A stretch of 64,000 nucleotides of DNA from Bacteriovoracaceae bacterium. Lineage in GTDB: Bacteria; Bdellovibrionota; Bacteriovoracia; Bacteriovoracales; Bacteriovoracaceae. This document shows positions 7,991-17,153 of this stretch, piece by piece. The stretch is from contig JABFRR010000018.1 in the NCBI GenBank assembly GCA_013141065.1, positions 37,793-101,792 of the forward strand. Reading direction: 5' to 3'. Numbering within the stretch: position 1 is the first letter of the stretch; every line of letters starts with the position of its first letter. Under the pieces are notes generated by a model. It ran no database searches. It had not been told where the DNA came from and worked only from the letters and a program-made list of their open reading frames with translations. The position numbers and the translations under genes are program-made.

Positions 7991-8869
7991 TAGTAGGGGC
8001 TGTTGACGTTTGATGGCCCCGCTTCATAATTTCAACCAAATCATTGCACAGGCTAAACTCACCATTCCAACATAGTTCCTTTTTAACTTATCGTATCTAG
8101 TAGCAATGGCTCTATTGTGTTTAAGTCTAGCAAAATTATTTTCAACATGGTGTCGTTGTTTATAGATAAATTTATCAATGTCATCATTACCAACTTTTGA
8201 ATTATTTTTCCTCGGAATCATTGGTATTGAATCACATTCTCGAATGAGCCATCTTAAATATTCTCCATCGTAACCCTTATCTGCAATTGTATAAGTGCTC
8301 TTAGGCGTTCTCTCGATGAGCTCACTGGCCGTCTGAATGTCGTGAACATTTCCTCCTGTGATTTCAAAGTCAACAGGGTTTCCATGGGAATCTGTCACCA
8401 TGTGAATTTTTGAAGTATTGCCAGCGACAGATTTTCCGATAGAAGTATCGCTGCCTTTTAGCCCCACAACTATGCTGATGAGATTTAACAATACTTCCAT
8501 CAATCATTTTCCATTCGTAGTCGGGATCCTTAGCGAGTCGTTTAAAGATTGACATTAATTTTGATTTTTCTGACCAGTCGTTAAATCTTTTAAAGATTCG
8601 ATTCCAGTCTCCAAAATCCTTAGGTAGATCACGCCAGGGGCAACCAGTCCTCATTCGAAACAGTATAGCTTCAACTGTTAATCTAAGACTTTTCTTGTCA
8701 TATATTTTAAATTCTTGCATGATAATAAGTAACTTGAACCACTGCTCTTCATTGAGCATTTTTCGAGGCATAGGCAAATCCTTTTGTTGTAGTTTGGTCA
8801 CCACAAGTTTAAGGATTTGCTTTTATTTTGGCATACGGCCCTGTATTAAAACTTCAACAGCCCCTACTA
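7991..8869 (-). mobile_element. IS5-family insertion sequence
   Basis: The ends are inverted repeats: TAGTAGGGGCTGTTGA at 7991-8006 against TCAACAGCCCCTACTA at 8854-8869, 16 bases with no mismatch and a few more matching bases inside. The GGGGCTGTTG core is typical of the IS5 group. The 879-bp span holds one transposase gene on the minus strand that needs a frame change. No target duplication longer than 2 bp (TA) is clear, partly because the outermost bases are themselves palindromic. Confidence 0.88.
8024..8771 (-). pseudogene. IS5-family DDE transposase, split by a frame change
   Basis: Two overlapping frames together encode a full DDE transposase. The first frame (start ATG 8771, AAGGA upstream) gives MPRKMLNEEQW, GCPWRDLP and the first Asp in MIDGSIVKSHQHS. 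The second carries the second Asp in IADKGYDGEYL and the Glu in HHVENNFARLK. The frames join at an A run on the minus strand (T at 8456-8459). Passing from one to the other requires a +1 shift; deleting one base of that run restores GAKGSDTSIGKS. Some IS5 relatives use a programmed -1 shift, which does not fit here, so an inactivating insertion is more likely. Confidence 0.85.
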
Positions 8870-8895
8870 TAAAGTCATAAATAAATTCATAATAA

Positions 8896-9395
8896 ATGAA
8901 TAAATTAAAAGCTTCGATTATATTTTTTTCATTTTAAGTTTGCTCTTAAATAGTGTTTTTGCTTTTGAAAAAGTGAATTTACTTCTTGATGATGATAATT
9001 ATATGGCCTTAGAGAAAATAAGAGAATCACGTATTCAAATCAATTCAAGCTTAAGTGACCTAAGGCGAATTGAAAAAAAGCTCGAAGAAAAAAATGCCGA
9101 TAAAAAAATATCAATTAAATATGAAAAAGTTGCAGGTGCTGTCGTTATTGTCGGGATACTATTTGCAAGTTATCAAGTTTATTGTCCACCGACCTTAAGA
9201 ATTCTCTTGAGTTCTTTTCTTACTCTTAAACTAAAAAATTATGGATTGATTCAGTTAACTTCAAAAGAAGTCGAGCAGTTTAAGTTAAATTTAAAGAAAT
9301 TAAAAAATGCTTTAAACAGTGTTGAAATGAATCTCGAATATCAAAGAGTTTTCCATTGTCAGACTAACGTCCCTCATGTCCTTTGCCGCAAATAA
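8896..9395 (+). pseudogene. exported protein of unknown function, frameshifted in a T run
   Basis: From ATG 8896 the frame reads MNKLKASIIFFSF and stops at 8935. From about 8931 another frame continues to 9395. Adding one base to the seven-T run at 8923-8929 joins them into a classic signal peptide, MNKLKASIIFFFILSLLLN and then SVFA before FEKVN. The body of about 140 residues is helical and charged (LEKIRESRIQ, LRRIEKKLEEKN), with a hydrophobic segment (VAGAVVIVGILFASYQVY) and three cysteines near the end. The IS5 element ends 26 bases upstream and no ribosome binding site is left, so expression is doubtful. A TTG at 8940 is a weak alternative start. Confidence 0.6.
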
Positions 9396-9986
9396 TTAAT
9401 AAATTTTTCTGAAAGTAAGATTAAGTCTTGGGCCAATCTTTTTTGTGGTTTTAGATATTTTATGCTGCCAAAAGTGCTGAAGCTCATCTTTCATTACAAT
9501 AAGGCTACCATGCTCAACAGGTAATTTAATGACTTCGAGATCTAATTTAAACTTGTGCTTTAAATGAAAAATGCGCGTCTCTCCAAAGCTAAGTGATGCA
9601 ATAGTAGGATTTATTCCAAGTTCTAATTCATCATCCGAGTGATAAGACATGTGATCGAGTCCATCACGATAAAAATTAATAAGCACAGAATTAAAAGTGG
9701 TATTGATTTCAGATTCAAGTTTGCTTTTTATTAAATAAAGTTCGGGAGTCCACTGGGAGGCTTTCATCTTAATTTTTGAGTACGAATATTCCACTCCTTC
9801 ATCACCATACCAGGCAGTGAGACGAGGTTGAGGATAGGTTTTTCCGAACATCGTAATGGGGTCATTTCTCCAGATTATATGTTCAGTAATTGATTCAATA
9901 CTTTTGTCAAGAAATTGAGATTGATAAGTAAGGCTTCCGTCAAAGTCAATAATCTCTCTAATTTCAGCAGGTAAAAATGATTTCAT
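9396..9986 (-). CDS. AlkB-like 2-oxoglutarate/Fe(II) dioxygenase
   Basis: AlkB-family enzymes remove methyl groups from alkylated bases by oxidative demethylation. The 196-residue protein shows NFYRDGLDHMSYHSDDE, containing the iron-binding H-x-D, the distal His in HFWQHKI, and the 2-oxoglutarate-binding Arg in PRLNLTFR at the end. PQPRLTAWYG matches the ALKBH2/3-like subgroup better than E. coli AlkB. Its stop abuts the stop of the convergent neighbour. The start (ATG) lacks a strong ribosome binding site. Confidence 0.88.
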   Translation of the reverse strand: MKSFLPAEIREIIDFDGSLTYQSQFLDKSIESITEHIIWRNDPITMFGKTYPQPRLTAWYGDEGVEYSYSKIKMKASQWTPELYLIKSKLESEINTTFNSVLINFYRDGLDHMSYHSDDELELGINPTIASLSFGETRIFHLKHKFKLDLEVIKLPVEHGSLIVMKDELQHFWQHKISKTTKKIGPRLNLTFRKIY

Positions 9987-10114
9987 ATTGCTTTGTGCAT
10001 CTAGTCTCAGCTACCCGTGTTTTTCATTTCTCACAAGGTCCACAACACATTGACGGGGGTGGAATTCATGTTTATACCATACTTCAAAAGAGTAATTTTA
10101 GACTAGGATTTTCT

Positions 10115-10780
10115 ATGCAAATTTGCGATAAAAATATCGAAAATTACTGTATTTCAAAAAGCAATTTACCGAGTGCTGATTGCCATGCCTTGGAAGAATT
10201 TACCAGAGCAAACATACATGCCTCTCAAATGCTTATTGGCAAAATGGAAGCTTCTTTTATTGGTTTTTTACTTCGCTCAATAAAAGCAAAAAATGTTTTA
10301 GAGTTGGGTACATATACAGGTTACTCTGCATTGGCCATGGCTGAAAACTTGCCAGAAGATGGGAGTGTTCTTACCGTAGATATCAATCCGGAAACTGTAA
10401 AAATAGCTCATGAGTTTTGGAGTAAATCAAAACATGGTTATAAAATAAAAAGTGTCATCGGACAGGCCTTGCAATTGATTCCTGAATTGAGTAGAGATAC
10501 AAAATTTGATTTCGTATTTATCGATGCAGACAAAAGAAATTATATCGATTATTTAAAACTCACCATTCCCCTTTTATCTGATAAAGGCATGATCGTTATT
10601 GATAATGTTCTATGGGGGGGAAAAGTTTTACCAGATTCAATATTGGATTTAAGTGAACACCGAGACCGCAATACTGAATTCATCAGAGCAGTGAATGATT
10701 ATGTAGCTGCTTCTCCAGATCTCTATGGTACTTTGATGCCGATTCGGGATGGAATGTTTTTAGTTCAAAGGAAGCATTAA
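10115..10780 (+). CDS. class I SAM O-methyltransferase (CCoAMT-like)
   Basis: This 221-residue protein belongs to the O-methyltransferase family 3. It shows VLELGTYTGYSALAMAENLP (SAM-binding motif I), VLTVDINPE, FDFVFIDADKRNY (catalytic Asp and metal-binding residues) and IVIDNVLWGGKV. The acceptor substrate is unknown; relatives act on catechols and other small phenols. The start at 10115 was chosen because AGGA lies 6 bases upstream and homologues begin near it; an upstream in-frame ATG would overlap the divergent AlkB-like gene. The stop overlaps the next gene's start as TAATG. Confidence 0.85.
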   Translation: MQICDKNIENYCISKSNLPSADCHALEEFTRANIHASQMLIGKMEASFIGFLLRSIKAKNVLELGTYTGYSALAMAENLPEDGSVLTVDINPETVKIAHEFWSKSKHGYKIKSVIGQALQLIPELSRDTKFDFVFIDADKRNYIDYLKLTIPLLSDKGMIVIDNVLWGGKVLPDSILDLSEHRDRNTEFIRAVNDYVAASPDLYGTLMPIRDGMFLVQRKH

Positions 10781-11505
10781 TGAGTCATGATGTAAAAAAA
10801 CCAATTTCACTAGAAGCCTACGAAAAATTGGCCCTAGCTTTTTCAGAAAAAGCGCCAAGTAAGGCCGAGAATGCTTACATTGAACAGCCGGCTATGAGGC
10901 AAGCAGTCGGTAACGTTCGGGGCTTAAAAATTTTTGAAGCTGGTTGTGGCCCTGGAATTTTAGCAGAATACTTAGTTCACGAAGGGGCAAAGGTCGTTGG
11001 TTTTGATGTCAGCCCTAAAATGATTGAGCTTGCTAAAAAAAGAGTTCCTGAGAATGCAACTTTTTTTGTTGCCGATATGGCACTTCGCTTGCCAATTGAT
11101 CAAGATGGGCAATTTGACATGGTCGTGGCGTCTCTTTCTATCGATTACATAGAAAATTGGTCAGTGCCTCTAAGTGAATTTTATCGAGTCTTGAAGCCTA
11201 AAGGTAAATTTATTTTTACCATCCAGCACCCAATTGGATCTTGGAATTGGTATAAACCGGCATCAGCATTTGGAGTTCAGTATGTTGAAGCTTCTTGGAA
11301 GGGATTTACGGAAGAGCCAGTAACAATGCCTGATTATTATCGCTCATTTTCCGAAGTGATAAATCCACTCATTACAGCAGGATTCAAGATTTTAAAAGTG
11401 GAAGATTTAAAACCAATAGATGCACTACGCACTCTAGACCCCTATAAATTTGGGAAGTATTCAAAACTGGCTACATTTATGTGTGTTATTGTTGAAAAGG
11501 AATAG
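10780..11505 (+). CDS. class I SAM-dependent methyltransferase
   Basis: A 241-residue methyltransferase of the Methyltransf_11 type. Motif I is IFEAGCGPGILAEYL, followed by GFDVSPKMIELAKKRVP and FDMVVASLSIDYI. The C-terminal part (FTIQHPIGSWNWYKP) resembles proteins acting on small molecules. It overlaps the preceding O-methyltransferase by one base (TAATG), so the two are co-translated. The substrate cannot be read from the sequence. Confidence 0.85.
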   Translation: MSHDVKKPISLEAYEKLALAFSEKAPSKAENAYIEQPAMRQAVGNVRGLKIFEAGCGPGILAEYLVHEGAKVVGFDVSPKMIELAKKRVPENATFFVADMALRLPIDQDGQFDMVVASLSIDYIENWSVPLSEFYRVLKPKGKFIFTIQHPIGSWNWYKPASAFGVQYVEASWKGFTEEPVTMPDYYRSFSEVINPLITAGFKILKVEDLKPIDALRTLDPYKFGKYSKLATFMCVIVEKE

Positions 11506-11570
11506 CGACTTTTTTTTAAAGTTATCCTAATATGGGGTTCTCAATTTAATTTTAGGTCTTGGAGTTTTAA

Positions 11571-13466
11571 ATGTCAGGCCATGCTGAAAATGAACAAAAT
11601 CACAAGAAAATGTATAAATACATGTTGGCCCTATCTGCACTTGGTGTGGTTTACGGGGATATTGGTACAAGCCCACTTTATGCCCTTAAAGAATCTTTTC
11701 ATCACGCTCACAATATTTCTCTCAGTCAGAATAATATATATGGAATTCTCTCCCTTATATTTTGGTCTTTAATTATTGTTATTTCTATTAAGTATCTTCG
11801 TTATGTACTTCTTGCTGACAATAAAGGGGAGGGCGGAATATTAGCGCTCACTGCACTTGTCACTCCAAGAACAGATAAACATGCAAGCAAGCGAAAAAAT
11901 CTTATTCGTTTAGGACTTTTTGGTACTGCTCTTTTATATGGTGATGGAATGATCACGCCAGCTATTTCTGTTTTGTCGGCAGTAGAGGGCTTGGAGCTGA
12001 TTACACCCGTATTTTCACCCTACATACTCCCAATAACAATCGCCATTTTAATCGGTTTATTTTCAGTGCAAAAGTACGGAACTGAAACAGTAGGAAAAAT
12101 CTTTGGGCCTTTAACTTTGTTTTGGTTTTTAGTTTTAGGTGGTCTTGGAATTTATAATATAATTCAGGTTCCTTCTGTACTCATGTCTATGAATCCCTAT
12201 TATGCACTACAGTTTTTTATTGAAAATTCATGGAATGGTTTTTTTGTTTTAGGTTCAGTTTTTCTCGTTGTCACTGGAGGAGAAGCACTCTATTCAGATC
12301 TCGGGCATTTTGGTCGACATCCCATCCAAAGAGCTTGGTTTTTTGTAGTCTTGCCTTGTTTGGTTTTAAATTATTTTGGGCAAGGTGCTTTACTCACTCA
12401 CAACCCATTAGCTGCCAAAAATCCCTTTTTTCTCATGGCCCCACATTGGATGCTTACACCACTTGTAATTTTGGCAACTCTCTCAACTGTAATAGCTTCT
12501 CAGGCATTAATTACAGGTGTTTTTTCAATCACCATGCAAGCTGTACAGTTAGGCTATATTCCTCGTGTTTTAATTGAGCACACTTCTGAAAAAGAATTTG
12601 GTCAAATTTATGTGAAGAGTATGAATCAGATTCTTATGGTTGCTTGTATTCTTCTCGTTTTTTTCTTTAAGACCTCAAGTAATCTTGCAGCAGCATACGG
12701 TATTGCTGTCACTACAACCATGGGGATAACAACGATATTATTCTACCTCGTTGCTAGACAAAAATGGAGATGGAGTCGGGCCAAAGCAGGTTTTCTTTGC
12801 GGATTTTTCTTAATTATCGATTTGTCTTTCTGGGGTGCAAACCTAGTAAAAGTTTTAGATGGCGGTTGGGTTCCATTAGCTGTTGGTCTTTTTATTTTTA
12901 TTATGATGACTACTTGGAAAAAAGGTCGAAAACTTTTAGCAGAAAGAATCAGAGGAGACGTTATTCCTCTTTCAATTTTTCTAGAAAAATTAGACACGAC
13001 CAAGCCTTATCGAAATCCAGGTATCGCTATTTATATGGCCAGTGGACTCAAAGATACGCCCTATGCTTTAATCCAGAATTTTGAACACTATAAATCGGTC
13101 CATGAGCATTTAGTTTTTCTCTCTGTGGTAACGGAAGAAATTCCAAGAGTGCCTCAAGCAAGAAGAATTGAAGTCAATAGTATCGGCCATGGTTGCTATA
13201 CTGTCTTTGTTCATTATGGATATATGGAAAGACCAAATATTCCTAAAGAACTCGACCAGGTAAAAATTGGCAATATTCACCTCAATCCACTTGAAGCGAC
13301 TTACTTTATTGGAAAAGAACGTCTTTTTGCGACCGAGACTCCAGGAATGGCGATTTGGCGTGAGAAACTTTTTGCTTTTCAAACGACGAATGCTCAAGAT
13401 GCCACAACTTTTTTTCAGCTACCAAGAAAAAGAGTTATGGAAATTGGTGTGCATGTCGAACTATAA
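11571..13466 (+). CDS. kup: KUP-family potassium uptake protein
   Basis: Kup imports K+ with protons. The N-terminus contains the hallmark ALGVVYGDIGTSPLYALKE, followed by about twelve membrane segments and a soluble C-terminal region from about residue 450 (IYMASGLKDTPYAL, FVHYGYMERPNIP). DNKGEGGILAL and GDGMITPAISVLSA are further KUP signatures. Length 631 is normal. It has GGAG upstream of the ATG and its stop lies 6 bases from the stop of the convergent VOC gene. Confidence 0.95.
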   Translation: MSGHAENEQNHKKMYKYMLALSALGVVYGDIGTSPLYALKESFHHAHNISLSQNNIYGILSLIFWSLIIVISIKYLRYVLLADNKGEGGILALTALVTPRTDKHASKRKNLIRLGLFGTALLYGDGMITPAISVLSAVEGLELITPVFSPYILPITIAILIGLFSVQKYGTETVGKIFGPLTLFWFLVLGGLGIYNIIQVPSVLMSMNPYYALQFFIENSWNGFFVLGSVFLVVTGGEALYSDLGHFGRHPIQRAWFFVVLPCLVLNYFGQGALLTHNPLAAKNPFFLMAPHWMLTPLVILATLSTVIASQALITGVFSITMQAVQLGYIPRVLIEHTSEKEFGQIYVKSMNQILMVACILLVFFFKTSSNLAAAYGIAVTTTMGITTILFYLVARQKWRWSRAKAGFLCGFFLIIDLSFWGANLVKVLDGGWVPLAVGLFIFIMMTTWKKGRKLLAERIRGDVIPLSIFLEKLDTTKPYRNPGIAIYMASGLKDTPYALIQNFEHYKSVHEHLVFLSVVTEEIPRVPQARRIEVNSIGHGCYTVFVHYGYMERPNIPKELDQVKIGNIHLNPLEATYFIGKERLFATETPGMAIWREKLFAFQTTNAQDATTFFQLPRKRVMEIGVHVEL

Positions 13467-13472
13467 AAATTT

Positions 13473-13826
13473 TTAAATTCCCTCTAATCCTAGCGCATTT
13501 CCTTCAGAATCCCAAAAGGTGGCAAATCGCAAGCTTCCACCTTCAGAACGTGGCTCACCCGTTTTGACTCCAGAACTTGTTAAAAGAGCAAGGTCACGAT
13601 CAAGATTGTTTGATTCGAAATAAATAATAGCGCCAAAACCTACATCCTTTGAGTCTGCTTCAGTTGGGTGAAGATCAATTCGACAATTCATTTCTTCGTT
13701 AAAAAGAGAGGCAAATGCACCCTCATGATAAAAACGGGTTTTGAAATTAAGTTTATCCGTATAAAACTTAACTGCTCTTTCGAGATCAATTACATAAATC
13801 ATTGGATGCGAAAGTTTTTTGAACAT
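13473..13826 (-). CDS. VOC/glyoxalase-fold protein
   Basis: A 117-residue single-domain protein with the beta-alpha-beta-beta-beta repeat of the vicinal oxygen chelate fold: PMIYVIDLERAVKFYTDKLNFK at the start and ATFWDSEGNALGLEGI at the end. Members include glyoxalase I-like lyases, dioxygenases and resistance proteins; the exact reaction is not evident. The start at 13826 is preceded by AAGGAT; the longer in-frame alternative would overlap the neighbouring gene's end. It lies just downstream of the iminopeptidase gene on the same strand and may share its transcript. Confidence 0.82.
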   Translation of the reverse strand: MFKKLSHPMIYVIDLERAVKFYTDKLNFKTRFYHEGAFASLFNEEMNCRIDLHPTEADSKDVGFGAIIYFESNNLDRDLALLTSSGVKTGEPRSEGGSLRFATFWDSEGNALGLEGI

Positions 13827-13839
13827 TAAAATATCCTTT

Positions 13840-14787
13840 TTAGAGTTCAGACCATTTATCAGTATACTCAATTAGCTTACTCGTAATTCCTTTTTCAGAT
13901 AGTGAGTGACCAGCATCTGCTACCAGATAGAGTTTTGAATCAGGTAGTGCCTTATGTAAATCCCATGCACTTTCAGCTGGGCAAACAACGTCATAGCGTC
14001 CTTGAACGATTACAATTTTAAGATGCTTAATTTTGGATACATTGTTTAGTAAAAAATTATCTTCACTAAAAAACCCCTTATTCGTAAAGTAGTGACACTC
14101 AATACGAGCAAATGCATCAGCAAATTCATCTTCTCCAAAACGAGAAGCTACTTCGGAATCATAGATTAATTTTGAAGTAGAGCCTTCCCAGATCGACCAA
14201 GCACTTGCAGCCATTTTTCGAACTTTTGGATCAGGTGATGTTAACCTTTTATAATATGCACTTACAAAGTCATTTCGTTCTGACACTGGAATTGGTTTTA
14301 CATAATCTTCCCATAAATCTGGAAAAATCTTAGAACATCCTTCTTGATAAAACCAATCGATCTCTTTTTTTCTTAGAAGAAATATTCCTCGCAGAAATAA
14401 TTCGAGACATTTTTCAGGATGAGTAATGGCGTAGGCTAGGCCAATTGTTGAGCCCCAAGAGCCACCAAAGACTGCCCATTGTTTTATTTTTAAATGAGTG
14501 CGTATTTTTTCAATATCACTGACAATGTCCCAAGTCGTATTTTCATTTAATTCAGCAAAAGGTGTGCTTTGACCACAACCTCTTTGATCAAAGAGTATAA
14601 TTCTCCATTTTGTCGGATTGAAATACCGCCTATAATTAGGAATCAAGCCTCCACCTGGGCCACCGTGGAGAAAGACCACTGGTTTTCCATTTGGATTTCC
14701 GACTTCTTCAAAATAAAGTGAGTGAATTTCAGAGACTTTAATAAATCCTGTATTGTATGGGGAAATTTCTGGATACATTTCTTTCAT
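13840..14787 (-). CDS. pip: proline iminopeptidase (alpha/beta hydrolase, family S33)
   Basis: The enzyme removes N-terminal proline from peptides. The sequence has the oxyanion motif HGGPGGG near residue 40, DQRGCGQSTP, the nucleophile elbow GGSWGS near 108, and late GRYDVVCPAESAW (Asp) and DAGHSLSE (His). The start MKEMYPEISPYNTG matches the family start and has AAAGGA 6 bases upstream; another ATG precedes it directly at 14790. Length is 315, normal for the family. No signal peptide, so it is cytoplasmic. Confidence 0.92.
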   Translation of the reverse strand: MKEMYPEISPYNTGFIKVSEIHSLYFEEVGNPNGKPVVFLHGGPGGGLIPNYRRYFNPTKWRIILFDQRGCGQSTPFAELNENTTWDIVSDIEKIRTHLKIKQWAVFGGSWGSTIGLAYAITHPEKCLELFLRGIFLLRKKEIDWFYQEGCSKIFPDLWEDYVKPIPVSERNDFVSAYYKRLTSPDPKVRKMAASAWSIWEGSTSKLIYDSEVASRFGEDEFADAFARIECHYFTNKGFFSEDNFLLNNVSKIKHLKIVIVQGRYDVVCPAESAWDLHKALPDSKLYLVADAGHSLSEKGITSKLIEYTDKWSEL

Positions 14788-14833
14788 CATTATTCCTTTC
14801 ATTTTTAAAGTGGGCAGGAGTATTCTAGCTTAG

Positions 14834-17131
14834 ATGCAAACAAAAATTGAAGCATTTATTCTCACCGGAAGCAGTTTTGATTATAATAATTGTCAAATTC
14901 TGAAACTTTATGGTCAGTCTTCTCAGGGGTCCTTTCTTGTCGTTATCAACAATTTTCAAAACTATTTTTTCAAAGAAATTGCGAATGGTCAAAATCAATC
15001 CAATTTACAGTCTTTAAATGGTGTATGGGTTGAAAAAGTTTTGGTTTCAAGTCAGGTAGATTTAAAAATTAAAAAATTAGAATGTGAACAAAATGGATTA
15101 CGCACATTTGAATCAGATGTGCGTCCTTTAGACCGTTTTTTAATGGATCAAAGATTATTTGCACAAATCACAATAGAGGGTAAAGGCCAAGTTAAAAATG
15201 GATTATTCACTTTTGAAAATCCAAAATTAACACCAGGACATTATTACCCAAATGTAAAGATTATGTCATTTGATATTGAAACTGGAAAAGATGGAACACT
15301 TTTATCTTTAGCTTACGCTTTTCGTTCAGAAAAATTAGTTGAAAATATGACATTTGTTTTAGGCAGGCCAACAGATGAAGATACAATAGATGTTCACTTT
15401 GTAAAATCAGAAAAAGAATTACTGAGTGTATTTGAAAAGGCCGTTAAACGTCTCGATCCGGATATTTTTACAGGCTGGAATGTCATAGGTTTTGATTTTC
15501 ACTTTTTAGATAAAAAATCAAAAGAATTGAATTCACCACTTTATTTAGGCAGAGGTGCAAAGCCATTAAGTTTATTTCAAAGTTCTCGTGGAGAGTGGCT
15601 TTTAAATATTGAAGGACGGGCAATCATTGATGGGCCATGGGCCTTAAAAATGAATTTCTTTTCATTTGAAAGTTATAAACTCAACAGTGTCGCTAAGGAA
15701 TTATTAGGATTTGGAAAGGATATTGACGATGATGATGATTATGATAAATGGGATGAAATTGAAAGGCGTTTTCGAGAAGATAAATTAGCTTTAGCTAGGT
15801 ATAATGTATTAGATGCCATTTTGGTTTTAGATATATTTGATAAAATTAAATTAATCGATTTGTTATTGAATCGATCTTTTATTTCTGGAATGCTATTAGA
15901 AAGAGTTGGTGGTTCAACCGCTTCTTTTGATCATTTCTATCTACCGGATCTTCATGATCAAAATATTGTTGCTCCCAATGTAGAGGATATCGCTTGGGCC
16001 AGACAGGCCAAAGGTGGATTTGTTTTAAATCCCATTGTTGGAATTCATTCCAATGTTTTAGTTATGGATTTTAAAAGTCTTTATCCCACTGTCATCCAAA
16101 CTTTTTTAATCGATCCTTTGTCACGGTTTAAAAGAGAATTAAATCCAAGAACGACTCCAGTTGGACTTAAATTTTCAAGTGAAGCCTACATACTACCTAA
16201 TAAAATTACAGAACTGTTAGAGCGAAGATCAAAAGCGAAAAAAGAAAAAAATGAGAATTTATCTCAGGCCATAAAGATTTTGATGAATAGTTTTTATGGT
16301 GTAATGGGTTCAAATGGATGTAGATTTTATCATGAAGATCTTCCTGATGGGATCACTGGAAGTGGTCAGTGGATTTTAAAAACAGTCATAGAATTTCTAG
16401 AGGCTAAAAAGTTTAAAGTTCTGTATGGAGACACAGATTCACTTTTCGTTCAATTGCCAAGAATTGAAGATTATCAATTTCAAGGTAAAAAATTAGTACA
16501 AGAAGTGAACCAATTTTTAAAAGAGAAACTTAAAGATGACTTTAATGTTGAATCAAAATTAGAAATTCAATTTGATAAATTTTTTAAAACTCTAATCCTG
16601 ACTTCAATCCGTGGTTCAGATGAAGGGGCAAAGAAAAGATATGCGGGATTATCCCTCAAAGAAAATGATGGGGTAGTTAAAGAAGAGATGATTTTAACAG
16701 GCATGGAGTATGTACGATCAGATTGGTCTTTGCTCGCTAGGGATTTTCAATTTGAACTGATTAGAAAAGTTTTTTATCAAGAAGATATTATATCCTACAT
16801 CGAAGAAACGATTAAGAAGTTAGAATCTAAACAGTTAGATGATCAATTGGTTTTAAGCAAAAGGTTGAGTAAACCCCTTCGTGAATATGTAAAGAATGTC
16901 CCACCACACGCCAGGGCAGCTAAAATTCTTTTTCTCGAAAAAGGCATTTTAAAAAAACGACCTCAATTTGTCATGACGACAAGAGGAGCAGTCCCCATTG
17001 AGCTAAGACATGATGATATTGATTATGATTACTATATCGAGCGCCAACTGGCCCCTATTGCTGATAGCATCCTAAGTCTTTTTGGAAAAAGTTTTAGTCA
17101 ATTGCGAGGCCCTCAGCTTTCACTTTTTTGA
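14834..17131 (+). CDS. polB: family B DNA polymerase (Pol II-like)
   Basis: A complete 765-residue family B polymerase. The 3'-5' exonuclease motifs are SFDIETGKDG near residue 145, GWNVIGFDFHF near 215 and ARYNVLDAILVLD near 322. The polymerase motifs are A MDFKSLYPTVI near 412, B ILMNSFYGVMG near 482 and C YGDTDSLFV near 531. Known: bacterial Pol II acts in repair and damage tolerance; E. coli Pol II has 783 residues. It diverges from the iminopeptidase gene by only 46 bases. The damage-related role is inferred from family. Confidence 0.93.
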   Translation: MQTKIEAFILTGSSFDYNNCQILKLYGQSSQGSFLVVINNFQNYFFKEIANGQNQSNLQSLNGVWVEKVLVSSQVDLKIKKLECEQNGLRTFESDVRPLDRFLMDQRLFAQITIEGKGQVKNGLFTFENPKLTPGHYYPNVKIMSFDIETGKDGTLLSLAYAFRSEKLVENMTFVLGRPTDEDTIDVHFVKSEKELLSVFEKAVKRLDPDIFTGWNVIGFDFHFLDKKSKELNSPLYLGRGAKPLSLFQSSRGEWLLNIEGRAIIDGPWALKMNFFSFESYKLNSVAKELLGFGKDIDDDDDYDKWDEIERRFREDKLALARYNVLDAILVLDIFDKIKLIDLLLNRSFISGMLLERVGGSTASFDHFYLPDLHDQNIVAPNVEDIAWARQAKGGFVLNPIVGIHSNVLVMDFKSLYPTVIQTFLIDPLSRFKRELNPRTTPVGLKFSSEAYILPNKITELLERRSKAKKEKNENLSQAIKILMNSFYGVMGSNGCRFYHEDLPDGITGSGQWILKTVIEFLEAKKFKVLYGDTDSLFVQLPRIEDYQFQGKKLVQEVNQFLKEKLKDDFNVESKLEIQFDKFFKTLILTSIRGSDEGAKKRYAGLSLKENDGVVKEEMILTGMEYVRSDWSLLARDFQFELIRKVFYQEDIISYIEETIKKLESKQLDDQLVLSKRLSKPLREYVKNVPPHARAAKILFLEKGILKKRPQFVMTTRGAVPIELRHDDIDYDYYIERQLAPIADSILSLFGKSFSQLRGPQLSLF

Positions 17132-17153
17132 AATTCTCTGTTAACATAGATCT

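Noticed and set aside
12230..12577. Overlapping gene inside kup in another frame
   Set aside because: It has no ribosome binding site and Cys/Phe/Ser-rich composition typical of a shifted frame of a membrane protein.
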